DNA of 64,000 nt from Stappia sp. WLB 29 (GCF_023507705.1 NZ_JALBGD010000011.1:115385-179384); one strand, 5' to 3'. Positions 38,876-48,069 are shown, counted from the first letter of the stretch. The notes: generated from the letters alone by a model not told the origin. Translations and numbers: made by a program.

Positions 38876-40330
38876 ATGGGCATGAAACGGGACAGGCAGC
38901 ACATGGCATCGCCATTTGAGACGCGGGATCGCTGCGCGCAATCCGGGCCGACACGGCGCGGGTTTCTGCGCGGCGGGCTGGCGTTTGCCGGTCTCGTTTC
39001 ACCTCTTCTCCTGCCGCAGGCCGCAAGGCCCGCCGCCGCGGCGGTACGTGTCGCCGATCTGCGCGGCACCATCGAGGCAAGCGAATTCGGCATCCGGCCG
39101 GGCGCCGCCGACGACCAGAGCGCCCTGATGCAGCAGGCCATCGATGCGGCGGCGGAGCGCGGGCGGGCGCTGTTCCTGCCCGGCGGACGCTATACGGTCG
39201 CCAACCTTCGCATTCCTCCCGGCGCTCGCCTTGTCGGCCTGGCCGGCCAGACCCGTCTCGACTATCAGGGCGGCGGGCATCTCATGTTCGCGCAAGGGCC
39301 CGGCACCATCGGCATGGAGGGGATCCATTTCGACGGCGACAATCGGCTGCTCGGCGAGTACACGCCCGCCCTGCTGCACTTCGCCGATGTCGACGACCTC
39401 CTGATCGAAGGCTGCACCATCACCGGCAGCTCACAGGCCGGCCTGGCGCTGGACCGCTGCGGCGGGCGCATCGTCGGCAACACGATCTCCGGGGCGCGCA
39501 CGGCCGGACTGCGCTCCATCGAGGCGCGCGGCCTGTCGATCACCGACAACCATGTCCACGACTGCGCCAATGCCGGCATTCTCGTGCATCGCTGGAGCGA
39601 AGGCGAGGACGGCAGCATCGTCTCCGGCAACCGGGTCGAGCGGATCTCCGCCCGCGACGGCGGCACCGGGCAGAACGGCAACGGCATCAACATCTTCCGC
39701 GCCCATGGTGTCGTCGTGCGCGGCAACCGCATTGCCGACTGCGCCTTCTCGGCGATCCGCTCCAACAGCGGGTCCAACGTGCTGATCGAGGGCAACTCGT
39801 GCCTGCGCTCGGGCGAGACCGCGATCTATTCGGAGTTTGCCTTCCAGGGCGCGGTGATCGCCGACAATCTGGTCGACGGCGGCGCCATCGGCATTTCCAT
39901 CGCCAATTTCCTGGACGGCGGCCGGCTCGCCACCTGCTCCGGAAATCTCGTCCGCAACATCGCCGACACCGGCCCCTACCCGCCGGAAGTACAGGGCTTC
40001 GGCATCGGCATCGCGGTCGAGGCCGACACGGCGGTTACCGGAAATGTGGTGGAAAAGGCCGCACGTTTCGGACTGCACATGGGCTGGGGACCTTACCTGC
40101 GCGATGTCAGCATCGCGTCCAACGTCATCCGCGATTGCCCGGTGGGCGCAGCGGTCACCGTAGTGGAAGGCGCCGGCGCAGCACTGATTTCCGGCAACAT
40201 CTTCTCCGGCACGCCGGGCGGCGCCGTGATCGGCCATCGCTGGAAGGAAGCGGTCACCGGCGATCTGACGCGGCCGGGCGCGGCCGACGGTTTCGGCCAC
40301 CTTGCCATTCAGGGCAACATGGTTCGGTAG
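38876..40330 (+). CDS. TIGR03808 family Tat-exported parallel beta-helix protein
   Basis: Exported protein of 484 aa. A twin-arginine signal (PTRRGFLRGG, Arg27-Arg28, then a hydrophobic core and cleavage near PAAAA) directs folded export. The mature part is a run of right-handed beta-helix turns with the repeating N-x-I pattern, for example IVGNTISGARTAGLRSIEAR, LSITDNHVHDCANAGILVHR and VVVRGNRIADCAFSAIRSNS. TIGR03808 proteins occur in Hyphomicrobiales; the pectate-lyase-like fold suggests polysaccharide binding or cleavage, but no catalytic residues are assigned. The start ATG 38876 has GGGGAGAG 5 nt upstream. Confidence 0.88.
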   Translation: MGMKRDRQHMASPFETRDRCAQSGPTRRGFLRGGLAFAGLVSPLLLPQAARPAAAAVRVADLRGTIEASEFGIRPGAADDQSALMQQAIDAAAERGRALFLPGGRYTVANLRIPPGARLVGLAGQTRLDYQGGGHLMFAQGPGTIGMEGIHFDGDNRLLGEYTPALLHFADVDDLLIEGCTITGSSQAGLALDRCGGRIVGNTISGARTAGLRSIEARGLSITDNHVHDCANAGILVHRWSEGEDGSIVSGNRVERISARDGGTGQNGNGINIFRAHGVVVRGNRIADCAFSAIRSNSGSNVLIEGNSCLRSGETAIYSEFAFQGAVIADNLVDGGAIGISIANFLDGGRLATCSGNLVRNIADTGPYPPEVQGFGIGIAVEADTAVTGNVVEKAARFGLHMGWGPYLRDVSIASNVIRDCPVGAAVTVVEGAGAALISGNIFSGTPGGAVIGHRWKEAVTGDLTRPGAADGFGHLAIQGNMVR

Positions 40331-40355
40331 AATTGGTTGAAACAGGCAATCGCCG

Positions 40356-41381
40356 TCAGACGATGCTTCTCAGCGGCGCAAATGCCTCGGCGACGGCACG
40401 GATGCTGCCGACAGGTCGGCCGTTCCAGTTGGCGAGCGGCGGGGCGAGCCAGGGACGCAGCGCCTTCGCCTCGTCCTCGTCGAGTTCCAGCAACGCATCG
40501 ATGACGGCAGCCATCATCGTCTCGGCCGCACGCGTCGCGCCGTCGTCGCATTTCAACGCAATACCAAAGCCGAGTTCGGGGATCGCCGCGGTAAAGACGC
40601 CCTCGGCGCCCGTCTTGACGAACACCCGCCCGCCGAGTGCTTTCATCACATCCGTGCAGAAGCGTCCCGTACCGGCAATCATGAAGGGATGGTCGACACA
40701 GGCATTGTACAGCCGCTCGGCGGCCTGTGCGCGCAAGGGCTCGAGCCCCTCGCCGGTGCCGAAACAGGCGAAGGCGCGCGCCAGCGGCGCCAGCGGCATC
40801 GCATAGGTGGGGATCGAACACCCGTCGGTGCCTCGTGCGATCGAGGAAAGATCGATGCCGGCCATCTGCTCGATGGCCGCCCGCACCTCAAGCTGCACCG
40901 GATGGTCCGGCTCGACATAGCCGCGCGTCGGCGCCCCGAGCGTGCGGGCAAGCCCGAGGAAGCCGGCATGTTTGCCCGAGCAATTGTTATGCAGCGGACA
41001 AGGCGTGGCATCCGTCCGGTGAAGAACAGCGACGTCCTCCATCCGGCGCGGCCACTGGCTGCCGCATTCCAGCGCGTCCTCATCGAGGCCGGCCTTCAAC
41101 AGCATCACCCGTGCCGCATTCACATGCACCTCCTCGCCATTGTGCGAGGAACAGGCGAGCGCAAGTTCTGCATCGTCGAGGTCCAGCGCTTCGGCCGCGC
41201 CGGATTCCACCAGCGGCAGGGCCTGCAGCGCCTTCACGGCCGAGCGCGGAAAAACCGGCCGCTGGTGCTCGCCGAGCGCGGCAACGACGTGACCGCCAGC
41301 ATCAACCACCGCAAGCGCACCGCGATGGCGGCTTTCCACCGCATCGCCGCGCAGCACTTCCACCAGGACCGGATTTTCCAT
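40356..41381 (-). CDS. L-asparaginase, rhizobial class 3 (Asparaginase_II family)
   Basis: Converts L-asparagine to aspartate and ammonia. 341 aa. It belongs to the Rhizobium etli ReAV type: the serine-lysine pair is in FPRSAVKALQ (Ser47, Lys50), and the zinc/catalytic set is Cys134 and Lys137 in NNCSGKHAG and Cys188 in TDGCSIP. These match the described ReAV residues with a one-residue offset. It is not related to the bacterial type I/II enzymes. Start: ATG 41381, five bases after the aminotransferase stop; a TTG at 41390 would overlap that stop. Co-transcribed with the upstream aminotransferase. Confidence 0.9.
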   Translation of the reverse strand: MENPVLVEVLRGDAVESRHRGALAVVDAGGHVVAALGEHQRPVFPRSAVKALQALPLVESGAAEALDLDDAELALACSSHNGEEVHVNAARVMLLKAGLDEDALECGSQWPRRMEDVAVLHRTDATPCPLHNNCSGKHAGFLGLARTLGAPTRGYVEPDHPVQLEVRAAIEQMAGIDLSSIARGTDGCSIPTYAMPLAPLARAFACFGTGEGLEPLRAQAAERLYNACVDHPFMIAGTGRFCTDVMKALGGRVFVKTGAEGVFTAAIPELGFGIALKCDDGATRAAETMMAAVIDALLELDEDEAKALRPWLAPPLANWNGRPVGSIRAVAEAFAPLRSIV

Positions 41382-41386
41382 CTCGC

Positions 41387-42631
41387 TCAAGCCTTCTCGG
41401 CTGCCACCTGAAGGGAACCGGGTGCGGACAGGACAGCGGAGGAACCCCCGCGGGCCGACAGGAAGGCGTTCAACCGTTCCAGGGCCCCGTCCAGCACCTC
41501 ATCCTTCTTGCAGAAACAGAAGCGCACGAAATTGGTCGGGGCGTCGGCAACGTAGAAGGCCGAAACCGGCACGGCGGCAACGCCGGCCTCTTCCACCAGC
41601 TGACGGCAGATATCGACATCGGTGCCCTGCAGGCCGAGGGTCGAGACGTCGCAGGTCAGGAAGTAGGTGCCCTCGCAAGGCAGAACGCCGAAGCCGAGAG
41701 CTGCAATCCCCCTCGCGAACCGATCGCGCTTGGCCTGCATCTCGTCGCGCAGGGTGAGAAAGTAGCTGTCTTCCTTGCCAAGGCCGTAGGCCACCGCCTT
41801 CTGCAGGTTGGGCGGCGTCGTGAAGGTCACGAACTGGTGCGCCTTGGCGATCGGATCGAGCAGGTTCGGCGCGGCTGTGACATAGCCGACCTTCCAACCG
41901 GTCAGCGAGAAGGTCTTGCCGGCGGAGCCGATGCGCACCGCCCGCTCGCGCATGCCAGGGAACGCCATCAGAGGCAGGTGCTGGCGGCCGTCGAACAGCA
42001 GATGCTCGTAGACCTCGTCGCAGATCGCATAGACGCCGTGCTCGATGCACAGCCGGGCGATCGCGGCCAGTTCGTCTTCGCCGAACACCTTGCCGGCCGG
42101 ATTCATCGGATTGTTGATGAGGATAGCCTTGGTGTTCTCGGTGAAAGCGTCGGCCAGCTTGCCAAGGTCGAGCTTCCAGTGCGGCGGCGTGACGCGCAGA
42201 CGCACCGGGATGCCGCCTGCACGCTTCACCAGAGGCAGGTAGCAGTCATAGAGCGGCTCGATGAGGATGACCTCGTCGCCCGGCTCCAGCAGGGCCAGCA
42301 GCACGTCGGCCAGTGCCTCGGTCGCGCCCGAGGTCACCATGACCTCGCTCTGCCAGTCGACATCGAGATCGTAGAAGCGCTTGGTCGAGGCGGCGACCGC
42401 CTGGCGCAGCTCCGGCAGGCCCAGCATCGGCGGGTACTGGTTCGGGCCTGCCATCAGCGCATCGGCCGCGGCCTGGCGCACGTCCTGCGGCCCGTCCACA
42501 TCCGGAAAGCCCTGACCCAGATTGATCGCACCGTTGGCGATGGCGAGCCGCGACATGGTCTCGAAGATCGTTGTCGGCAGTCCGGTGAAAACAGGATTGG
42601 TCGGCTTCATGGCGTGCTTGCGTTCCCACAT
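41387..42631 (-). CDS. PLP-dependent class I aminotransferase (methionine/kynurenine/glutamine type)
   Basis: Cytoplasmic aminotransferase of 414 aa. PLP-binding landmarks: INLGQGFPDVDGPQDVRQAA, VTSGATEALADVLLALLEPG, the NNPMNPAGKVF loop, DEVYEHLLFDG and the Schiff-base Lys in RIGSAGKTFSLTGWKVGY. The sequence belongs to the YbdL/kynurenine-glutamine transaminase branch, which accept Met, Gln, Trp, Phe and Asn-like amino acids. The next gene, asparaginase, begins 5 bases after its stop, so they share an operon. The start may be ATG 42631 or ATG 42610; both lack a clear ribosome site. Confidence 0.9.
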   Translation of the reverse strand: MWERKHAMKPTNPVFTGLPTTIFETMSRLAIANGAINLGQGFPDVDGPQDVRQAAADALMAGPNQYPPMLGLPELRQAVAASTKRFYDLDVDWQSEVMVTSGATEALADVLLALLEPGDEVILIEPLYDCYLPLVKRAGGIPVRLRVTPPHWKLDLGKLADAFTENTKAILINNPMNPAGKVFGEDELAAIARLCIEHGVYAICDEVYEHLLFDGRQHLPLMAFPGMRERAVRIGSAGKTFSLTGWKVGYVTAAPNLLDPIAKAHQFVTFTTPPNLQKAVAYGLGKEDSYFLTLRDEMQAKRDRFARGIAALGFGVLPCEGTYFLTCDVSTLGLQGTDVDICRQLVEEAGVAAVPVSAFYVADAPTNFVRFCFCKKDEVLDGALERLNAFLSARGGSSAVLSAPGSLQVAAEKA

Positions 42632-42762
42632 GGCGACTTTGTCCGGGGTTTGTAGCCATTCGCGGCGGCTGCGTCGAGTGAGGATGCGCGAACGGCCCGC
42701 GCCGGCCTCCCGCTGGGGAAGATCGGCACGGGCCGTCGAGACGTCCGGATCGCGGTGCGAGG

Positions 42763-44280
42763 TCAGCGCACCAGGATGTTGCGGAACTGCCAGGGATCGC
42801 TCTCGTCGAGGTCCTCGGGGAAGAAGCCCGGACGATCGGTGAGCGGCGTCCAGTCGGTGTAGTAGCCCTTGACCGGGCCGAGATAGGGACGCTGAACCTC
42901 GAGGCAGCGCCGGTAGTCCATCTCGTCCGCCTCGACGATGCCCTCGTTCGGGTTCTCCAGCGCCCAGACCATGCCGGCAAGCACGGCCGAGGTCACCTGC
43001 AGGCCGGTCGCGTTCTGGTAGGGGGCGATTTCGCGGGTCTCCTCGATGGAGAGCTGGGAGCCGTACCAGTAGGCGTTCTTCTCGTGACCATAGAGCAGCA
43101 CTCCGAGCTCATCGATACCGTCGACGATCTCGTCCTCGGCCAGAACGTGCAGGGTCTCCTGCATCTTGCCGGCGGCGCCGAACAGCTCGTGCAGCGACAG
43201 CACCGCGTCGTTGGCCGGGTGGTAGGCGTAGTGGCAGGTCGGACGGTAGACGACCTTACCGTTCTCCTTCAGCGTGAAGAAGTCGGCGATGGAGATCGAC
43301 TCGTTGTGGGTGACGAGGAAGCCGTACTGGGCACCCGGTGTCGGGCACCAGGTGCGCACGCGGGTGTTGGCGCCCGGCTGTTCCAGGTAGATCGCCGCCT
43401 TGCAGCCCTTCTTGTGCTTGCGGGCGTTCTTCGGCATCCACTTCTCGTGCGTGCCCCAGCCCAGCTCGGACGGCTGGAAGCCCTCGGAGAGGAAGCCCTC
43501 GACCGACCAGGTGTTCCAGAATGCGCCCATCGGCTTCGGCTTCTTGGCCCGCTGGGTGTCGCGCTCGGCGATGTGCACGCCCTTGACGCCGACCTTCTTC
43601 ATCAGCTTCGCCCAACCCTTGCGGTTGGTCGGCTCCTCGAACTTGGCGCCGGTGTCGCGGGCAATGTCGACCAGCGCCTGCTTGACGAACCAGGAGACCA
43701 TGCCGGGGTTGGCGCCGCAGCAGGAGACGGCCGTCGTGCCGCCCGGGTTCTTTTTCTTTTCGCGGCGCACGGTCTCGCGCAGCGCGTAGTTGGTGCGCGA
43801 GGCGTTATCTGCGGTCTCGTCGAAATAGAAGCCGAGCCACGGCTCGACGACGGTGTCGATGTACAGGACGCCCAGCTCGCGGCAGAGCTTCATCAGCTCC
43901 AGCGAGGAGGTGTCGACCGACAGGTTGACGCAGAAGCCCTGACCTTCGCCCTCGGTGAGCATCGGCGACAGGATATCGCGATAATTGTCCTTGGTGATGG
44001 CTTCCTTGAGGAACTTGTAGCCGCGGTCGTCGACCAGCTTGCGGTCGGTGTCGACGGGATCGATCACCGTCACGCGCGAGGCATCGAAGCGGAAATGGCG
44101 CTCGATCAGCGGCAGGGTGCCCTTGCCGATGGAGCCGAAGCCGATCATCACGATCGGGCCGGAAATGGTGCCGTGAACCGGCCAGGACTTCTCCGCGGCT
44201 GCGGAGCTGGCGGACGACGTGGTTGCCGGGGCGGACCTGGCGGCCTTTTTCTTCGCCGCCGGGGTCTTCATTTCGGTCAT
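42763..44280 (-). CDS. hss: Homospermidine synthase
   Basis: Makes sym-homospermidine from putrescine (or spermidine) with NAD+. 505 aa, slightly longer than the usual 475-485 because of a Lys/Ala-rich leader of about 45 residues (MTEMKTPAAKKKAARSAPAT). The NAD-binding loop is IVMIGFGSIGKGTLPLIERH, and VTVIDPVDTDRKLVDDRGYK and SCCGANPGMVSWFVKQALVD are family-typical. The start ATG 44280 is chosen over an upstream in-frame ATG at 44340 that begins in the spacer. It lies 149 nt downstream of the ornithine decarboxylase gene on the same strand, so the two form a putrescine-to-homospermidine pathway. Confidence 0.93.
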   Translation of the reverse strand: MTEMKTPAAKKKAARSAPATTSSASSAAAEKSWPVHGTISGPIVMIGFGSIGKGTLPLIERHFRFDASRVTVIDPVDTDRKLVDDRGYKFLKEAITKDNYRDILSPMLTEGEGQGFCVNLSVDTSSLELMKLCRELGVLYIDTVVEPWLGFYFDETADNASRTNYALRETVRREKKKNPGGTTAVSCCGANPGMVSWFVKQALVDIARDTGAKFEEPTNRKGWAKLMKKVGVKGVHIAERDTQRAKKPKPMGAFWNTWSVEGFLSEGFQPSELGWGTHEKWMPKNARKHKKGCKAAIYLEQPGANTRVRTWCPTPGAQYGFLVTHNESISIADFFTLKENGKVVYRPTCHYAYHPANDAVLSLHELFGAAGKMQETLHVLAEDEIVDGIDELGVLLYGHEKNAYWYGSQLSIEETREIAPYQNATGLQVTSAVLAGMVWALENPNEGIVEADEMDYRRCLEVQRPYLGPVKGYYTDWTPLTDRPGFFPEDLDESDPWQFRNILVR

Positions 44281-44357
44281 GGCGAGTGTCCTTCTGCTTG
44301 CAACGTGTCGGCATGGCGCGCAACAGGCAGCGGCCGCCATGGCTGGACCATAACGCC

Positions 44358-44381
44358 GGCCGGCCGCTTTCGCGACCGGCC
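44358..44381 (-). promoter_or_regulatory. GNRA-capped hairpin in the decarboxylase/hss spacer
   Basis: On the minus strand GGCCGGTCGC, GAAA, GCGGCCGGCC: a 10-bp stem (one G-U pair) capped by a GAAA tetraloop. It is not followed by a U run, so it is not a normal terminator; it may control expression or stability of the hss part of the transcript. Confidence 0.5.
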
Positions 44382-44429
44382 GACTCGGAGTTTTTCGGGA
44401 TCTCTATAGGACGTTATTCTGAGTGACCG

Positions 44430-45563
44430 TCAGATGACGTAGGAGCGCAGGGGCTCGAAGCCGTTGAAGGCCACCGCCGAATAGGTGGTGGTGTAGGCGC
44501 CGCACGCCTCGATCAGCACCTTGTCGCCGATCGACAGGCTGACGGGCAGCTCGTACGGGGTCTTCTCGTAGAGCACGTCGACGCTGTCGCAGGTCGGGCC
44601 GGCGAGCACGCAGGGGGTCTTGCGGTCCTCATCCTTGTCCGTGCGGATCGGATAGCGGATCGCCTCGTCCATGGTCTCGGCCAGGCCGTTGAACTTGCCG
44701 ATGTCGAGGTAGACCCAGCGGATCTCGTCCTCGGCCTCGGATTTCTTCGAGATCAGCACCACCTCGGCCTCGATCATGCCGGCATCGCCGACCATGCCGC
44801 GGCCCGGCTCGATGATCGTCTGCGGGATGCGGTTGCCGAAATGCTTGGCCAGGCCGCGCAGGATCGCCTCGCCGTAGCGCGGCACGCCCGGGACGTCCTT
44901 CAGGTAGCGAGCGGGGAAACCGCCACCCAGGTTGACCATCGACAGCACGATGCCGCGCTCGGCCATCTCGCGGAAGATCGCGGCGGCAGAGCCCAGGGCC
45001 GTGTCCCAGGCCTCGACATTCGCCTGCTGCGAGCCGACGTGGAACGACACGCCATGCGCAGCGAGGCCCAGACGATGGGCATGCTCGAGCACCTGCGGCG
45101 CCATGGAGGGCGCGCAGCCGAACTTGCGCGACAGCGGCCAGTCGGCGCCGGCGCCATCACACAGGATGCGGCAGAACACCTGCGCGCCGGGGGCGGCACG
45201 GGCGATCTTCTCGACCTCGGCCTCGCAATCGACGGCGAACAGGCGCACACCCAGTTCGAAGGCACGCGCGACATCGCGCTCCTTCTTGATGGTGTTGCCG
45301 AAGGAAATACGCTCGGGGCCCGCGCCGGCGGCCAGGGCCATCTCGATCTCCGGCACCGAGGCGCAGTCGAACGAGGAGCCGAGGCTGGCGAGCAGCGCCA
45401 GGATCTCGGGAGCCGGGTTGGCCTTCACCGCGTAGAAGACGCGAGTGTCCGGCAGAGCCCGCTCGAAGGCGAGATAGTTGTCCTGGACGATGTCGAGATC
45501 GACGACGACGCAAGGCCCCTCGCCTCGTCGCTGCCGGAGGAAGTTCTTGATGCGCTCGGTCAT
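44430..45563 (-). CDS. Ornithine/lysine/arginine decarboxylase, PLP fold type III
   Basis: Makes putrescine from ornithine (or cadaverine from lysine). 377 aa, eukaryotic-like ODC fold. The PLP Lys is in FYAVKANPAPEIL; LSRKFGCAPS and VNLGGGFPARY bind the cofactor phosphate; IEPGRGMVGDAG and the catalytic Cys of AGPTCDSVDVLYE are intact. The specificity helix residues fit an ornithine/lysine enzyme, and pairing with homospermidine synthase favours ornithine. The start is ATG 45563; an upstream in-frame ATG at 45602 would add MHLYRNSDLRVNA. Its leader is structured (see 45598-45659) and may regulate it. Confidence 0.92.
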   Translation of the reverse strand: MTERIKNFLRQRRGEGPCVVVDLDIVQDNYLAFERALPDTRVFYAVKANPAPEILALLASLGSSFDCASVPEIEMALAAGAGPERISFGNTIKKERDVARAFELGVRLFAVDCEAEVEKIARAAPGAQVFCRILCDGAGADWPLSRKFGCAPSMAPQVLEHAHRLGLAAHGVSFHVGSQQANVEAWDTALGSAAAIFREMAERGIVLSMVNLGGGFPARYLKDVPGVPRYGEAILRGLAKHFGNRIPQTIIEPGRGMVGDAGMIEAEVVLISKKSEAEDEIRWVYLDIGKFNGLAETMDEAIRYPIRTDKDEDRKTPCVLAGPTCDSVDVLYEKTPYELPVSLSIGDKVLIEACGAYTTTYSAVAFNGFEPLRSYVI

Positions 45564-46139
45564 GGCATTCACCCGCAAGTCCGAATTCCGGTACAGGTGC
45601 ATATGCGATCACGCCTCCCGCCCGCTTTGGAGACGGGGAGAAAACGGACGCCATATGCAACGGTCGGGTTCGACGCCTGCATGCGCGCAAGCGTGTCGCC
45701 GTTCCGCGATTGCTGCCTTGGATTGGATCGGGTGTCCCGAACCGCACGGCCGGCAATGATGTAACAAGTGCCTCTTCAGTGACCCCGGGACTTGGAAACC
45801 CGGCAGAGACCAAAAAAGCCCTCTTACGTCGTTGCTTTAAGCCATCCGTTTTGTCGCTCTATTCCGGACAGGTCCGGGCCCTTTTGAGCGACTGCCACCT
45901 TTCGGTTGGACGACCACGGGCACGTGCGAATTTGGGCAAGAGGAGATATGAATCAGGAGCCTGTCTTAATCAAGGGAAAAATCCCTCGATCAGGTGCATT
46001 TTTTGCGCATCTTCCATGCGTTTCCGTATTTCCTGTGACTTTTGCCGATAGGCGAAACGGGCCGGACCGCACGAGACGGGCGACACGCCGCAGCCGCAGG
46101 GGAATCAGGCTCTTCCCGGCCGGCGCAGAAGCCCCTTGC
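45564..46139. other. Long leader and gap upstream of the ornithine decarboxylase gene
   Basis: 576 nt with no supported gene; short frames at 45710-46051 have no ribosome site. The part next to the decarboxylase is structured (45598-45659). Established knowledge: a speF leader RNA motif precedes ODC genes in alphaproteobacteria; whether this is one is an inference. Confidence 0.45.
45598..45659 (-). promoter_or_regulatory. Structured leader RNA candidate (speF-like) of the ODC gene
   Basis: On the minus strand TGCATATG (45659-45652) can pair with CATATGCA (45605-45598), closing a domain that contains an inner hairpin of CTCCCCG with CGGGCGGGAG type arms. It ends 34 nt before the decarboxylase start. 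Alphaproteobacterial speF RNAs sit at this location; I cannot confirm the consensus by eye. Confidence 0.45.
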
Positions 46140-46171
46140 GAACACGAACGGCGGGACACGAGGTCCCGCCG
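46140..46171 (-). terminator. Terminator of the EF-hand gene
   Basis: On the minus strand CGGCGGGAC (46171-46163), CTCGT, GTCCCGCCG (46157-46149), then TTCGTGTTCG. A 9-bp GC stem about 45 nt after the stop; its U content is modest. Confidence 0.6.
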
Positions 46172-46215
46172 CTTGCGCAGTTCAGCAGAGAAGTTCAAAC
46201 GGAGGAACCGCCCTA

Positions 46216-47139
46216 TCAGTCGTTGCTGCCACGCGGGCCTTCGCCGCGCGCGCCGCGACCTTCGCCCTTCATGCCGTGGTGCTTTTTGCCATGCCAGCGC
46301 TTGCCGTCGCGATCCCGCATGCCGCCACGCGGGCGGTCTTCGCGGGACAGAGCACCGTCGCCATTGCGATCCATGCGGGCAACGAGGCCCGCGAAGGGAC
46401 GCGCCGCTTCCTCGCGGGTGATGGCAAGGTCGCCGTCACGGTCGAGCCGCTGGAAGGCACGCACCATGCGGCTGTCGGTACGCTCGGCCCAGATCGTGCC
46501 GAACTCCTCGAGCGTCAGGGCCTTGTCGCCATCGGCATCGGCCGTGGCGAAGGCATCGGCACGGGCCGTGCGGATCTCGTCGCCTGTCACGTTGCCGTCG
46601 CCGTCCGCGTCGAAGCGCTCCATCATCCGACCATGACCGCGCGGACCGCCACGGCCCTTGTTGTCATCGTTGCCGGCGCGCCGCTCCATGCGGGAGATCA
46701 TGCGCTCCATCGGACGGGAGTACTCTTCCTCGGTGATCTTGCCGTCGCCATCGCGGTCGAGGCGCTGGAAGGCACGAACGCGGCGCTCGCTGAACTCGTT
46801 CTGGTACGCGACCTTGAACTCTTCCAGCGTCACCTTGCCGTCGCCGTTCGTGTCGGCGGCGGTGAAGGTCGCCTCCACCTTGGCGTCGATCTCGGCCTGG
46901 GTCACCTTGCCGTCGCCGTCGGTGTCGAAGCGCTCCATGAACATCCGGGCCATGTTGCCGCGGCGGCCATGATGCCAGCCGTGCTTGCCGCCACGATGGG
47001 ACTGGTGCCAACCCGACTTGCCGCCGTCGCGACCCCAGCCGGGCTTGCCGCCGTCACGGTCGGCAAAGGCGGGCATGGCGGTGGTCCCGACCAGCGCCGC
47101 GGCGAGGGCGGCCAGCGTGATCTTCTTGAAAGTGGTCAT
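46216..47139 (-). CDS. Exported EF-hand protein with seven calcium loops
   Basis: Periplasmic or secreted 307-aa protein: signal peptide to about residue 26 (AMPAFA-D), a His/Gly/Lys-rich linker (about 28-62), then seven EF-hand loops at about 72-83, 96-107, 128-139, 177-188, 201-212, 233-244 and 257-268. Loops 1-4 are canonical DxDxDG(x)ITxxE/VTxxE types; loop 5 has Lys for Gly and loop 7 ends in Asp. Loops 1-3 and 4-7 are separated by a Gly/Arg linker, and the C-terminus is very basic. It should bind several Ca2+ ions. Start: ATG 47139; the frame upstream to 47268 lies in the promoter gap. Divergent from the two-component genes at 47341. Confidence 0.9.
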   Translation of the reverse strand: MTTFKKITLAALAAALVGTTAMPAFADRDGGKPGWGRDGGKSGWHQSHRGGKHGWHHGRRGNMARMFMERFDTDGDGKVTQAEIDAKVEATFTAADTNGDGKVTLEEFKVAYQNEFSERRVRAFQRLDRDGDGKITEEEYSRPMERMISRMERRAGNDDNKGRGGPRGHGRMMERFDADGDGNVTGDEIRTARADAFATADADGDKALTLEEFGTIWAERTDSRMVRAFQRLDRDGDLAITREEAARPFAGLVARMDRNGDGALSREDRPRGGMRDRDGKRWHGKKHHGMKGEGRGARGEGPRGSND

Positions 47140-47277
47140 CGCGTCATCTCCTTGTCGGTCACTGCGATGACACCGGTCTAGCGGCCGCTTGTCGCTGAAA
47201 TGTGCCTGCAACACCGCCTTTGTGTCGCAAGCTGTGGCGGTCTGCCCACACGTTACATCTAGATACAATTGCGGTTT

Positions 47278-47297
47278 CCCTGCCGATGCGGGCAGGG
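47278..47297 (+). promoter_or_regulatory. Hairpin in the leader of the response-regulator gene
   Basis: CCCTGCC (47278-47284), GATGCG, GGCAGGG (47291-47297), 43 nt upstream of the start. Two ATCTAGA copies flank it (about 47256 and 47300), which could be operator half-sites shared with the divergent EF-hand gene. Confidence 0.35.
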
Positions 47298-47340
47298 ATA
47301 TCTAGAGTGCGAGGGAGACAATTCGAGGCGGAAGCGACCC

Positions 47341-48069
47341 ATGAGCGAAAGCGGGCACCATATTCTCGTCGTCGACGACCACCGCGACATTCGCGAGTCG
47401 CTGGCGCGTTATCTGCGCAAGAACGGGCTGCGTGCCTCGGTCGCGGAAAATGCTGCCCAGGCGCGCAAGTTCCTGAAGGCCGCGGCGGTGGACCTCGTCG
47501 TGCTCGACATCATGATGCCCGGCGAAGACGGTCTTTCCCTCTGCCGCTCGCTGGTGGAAAGCGGCACGATGCCGGTGATCCTGCTCACGGCGATGGCCGA
47601 AGACACGGACCGCATCGTCGGGCTGGAGATCGGTGCCGACGACTATGTGACCAAGCCGTTCAACCCGCGCGAATTGCTGGCGCGCATCCGCGCCGTCCTG
47701 CGTCGTTCCTCCCAGGTGCCCAAGCAGCGCGACCCGATCGAGGCCGAGACGCTCGCCTTCGCCGGCTGGCGCCTCGATGTCCCCAAGCGCCTGCTCACGG
47801 GAGAAGACGGCGTTGCCGTGCCGCTGTCGACCGGTGAGTTCCAGTTGCTGATCGCCTTCCTGAAGCGCCCTCGCATGGTGCTGTCGCGCGACCAGCTGCT
47901 CGACATCACCTCCGGCCGCAGCCCTGCCGCCTTCGACCGCTCGATCGACAATCAGGTCAGCCGCCTGCGCCGCAAGATCGAGCCCGACCCGAAGAACCCG
48001 GAACTGATCAAGACCGTCTGGGGCGGTGGCTACACCTTCACCGCAGAAGTCGAGGACATCGTCGCATGA
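47341..48069 (+). CDS. OmpR/PhoB family response regulator
   Basis: DNA-binding response regulator of 242 aa. Receiver domain: acidic pair in LVVDDHRD, phosphoryl Asp56 in VVLDIMMPGEDG, Thr in VILLTAMAED, Lys in YVTKPFNP. The winged-helix effector domain ends RLRRKIEPDPKNPELIKTVW and GGGYTFTAEV. It overlaps the histidine kinase start by 4 nt, so the pair is translationally coupled. Divergent from the exported EF-hand gene, which is the natural target. The start ATG 47341 is chosen over an upstream frame (47269) that runs through the leader hairpin. Confidence 0.93.
   Translation: MSESGHHILVVDDHRDIRESLARYLRKNGLRASVAENAAQARKFLKAAAVDLVVLDIMMPGEDGLSLCRSLVESGTMPVILLTAMAEDTDRIVGLEIGADDYVTKPFNPRELLARIRAVLRRSSQVPKQRDPIEAETLAFAGWRLDVPKRLLTGEDGVAVPLSTGEFQLLIAFLKRPRMVLSRDQLLDITSGRSPAAFDRSIDNQVSRLRRKIEPDPKNPELIKTVWGGGYTFTAEVEDIVA

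Noticed and set aside
45710..46051. Plus-strand frame of 113 codons in the ODC leader gap
   Set aside because: No start signals and composition unlike genes here; the region fits a leader RNA better.
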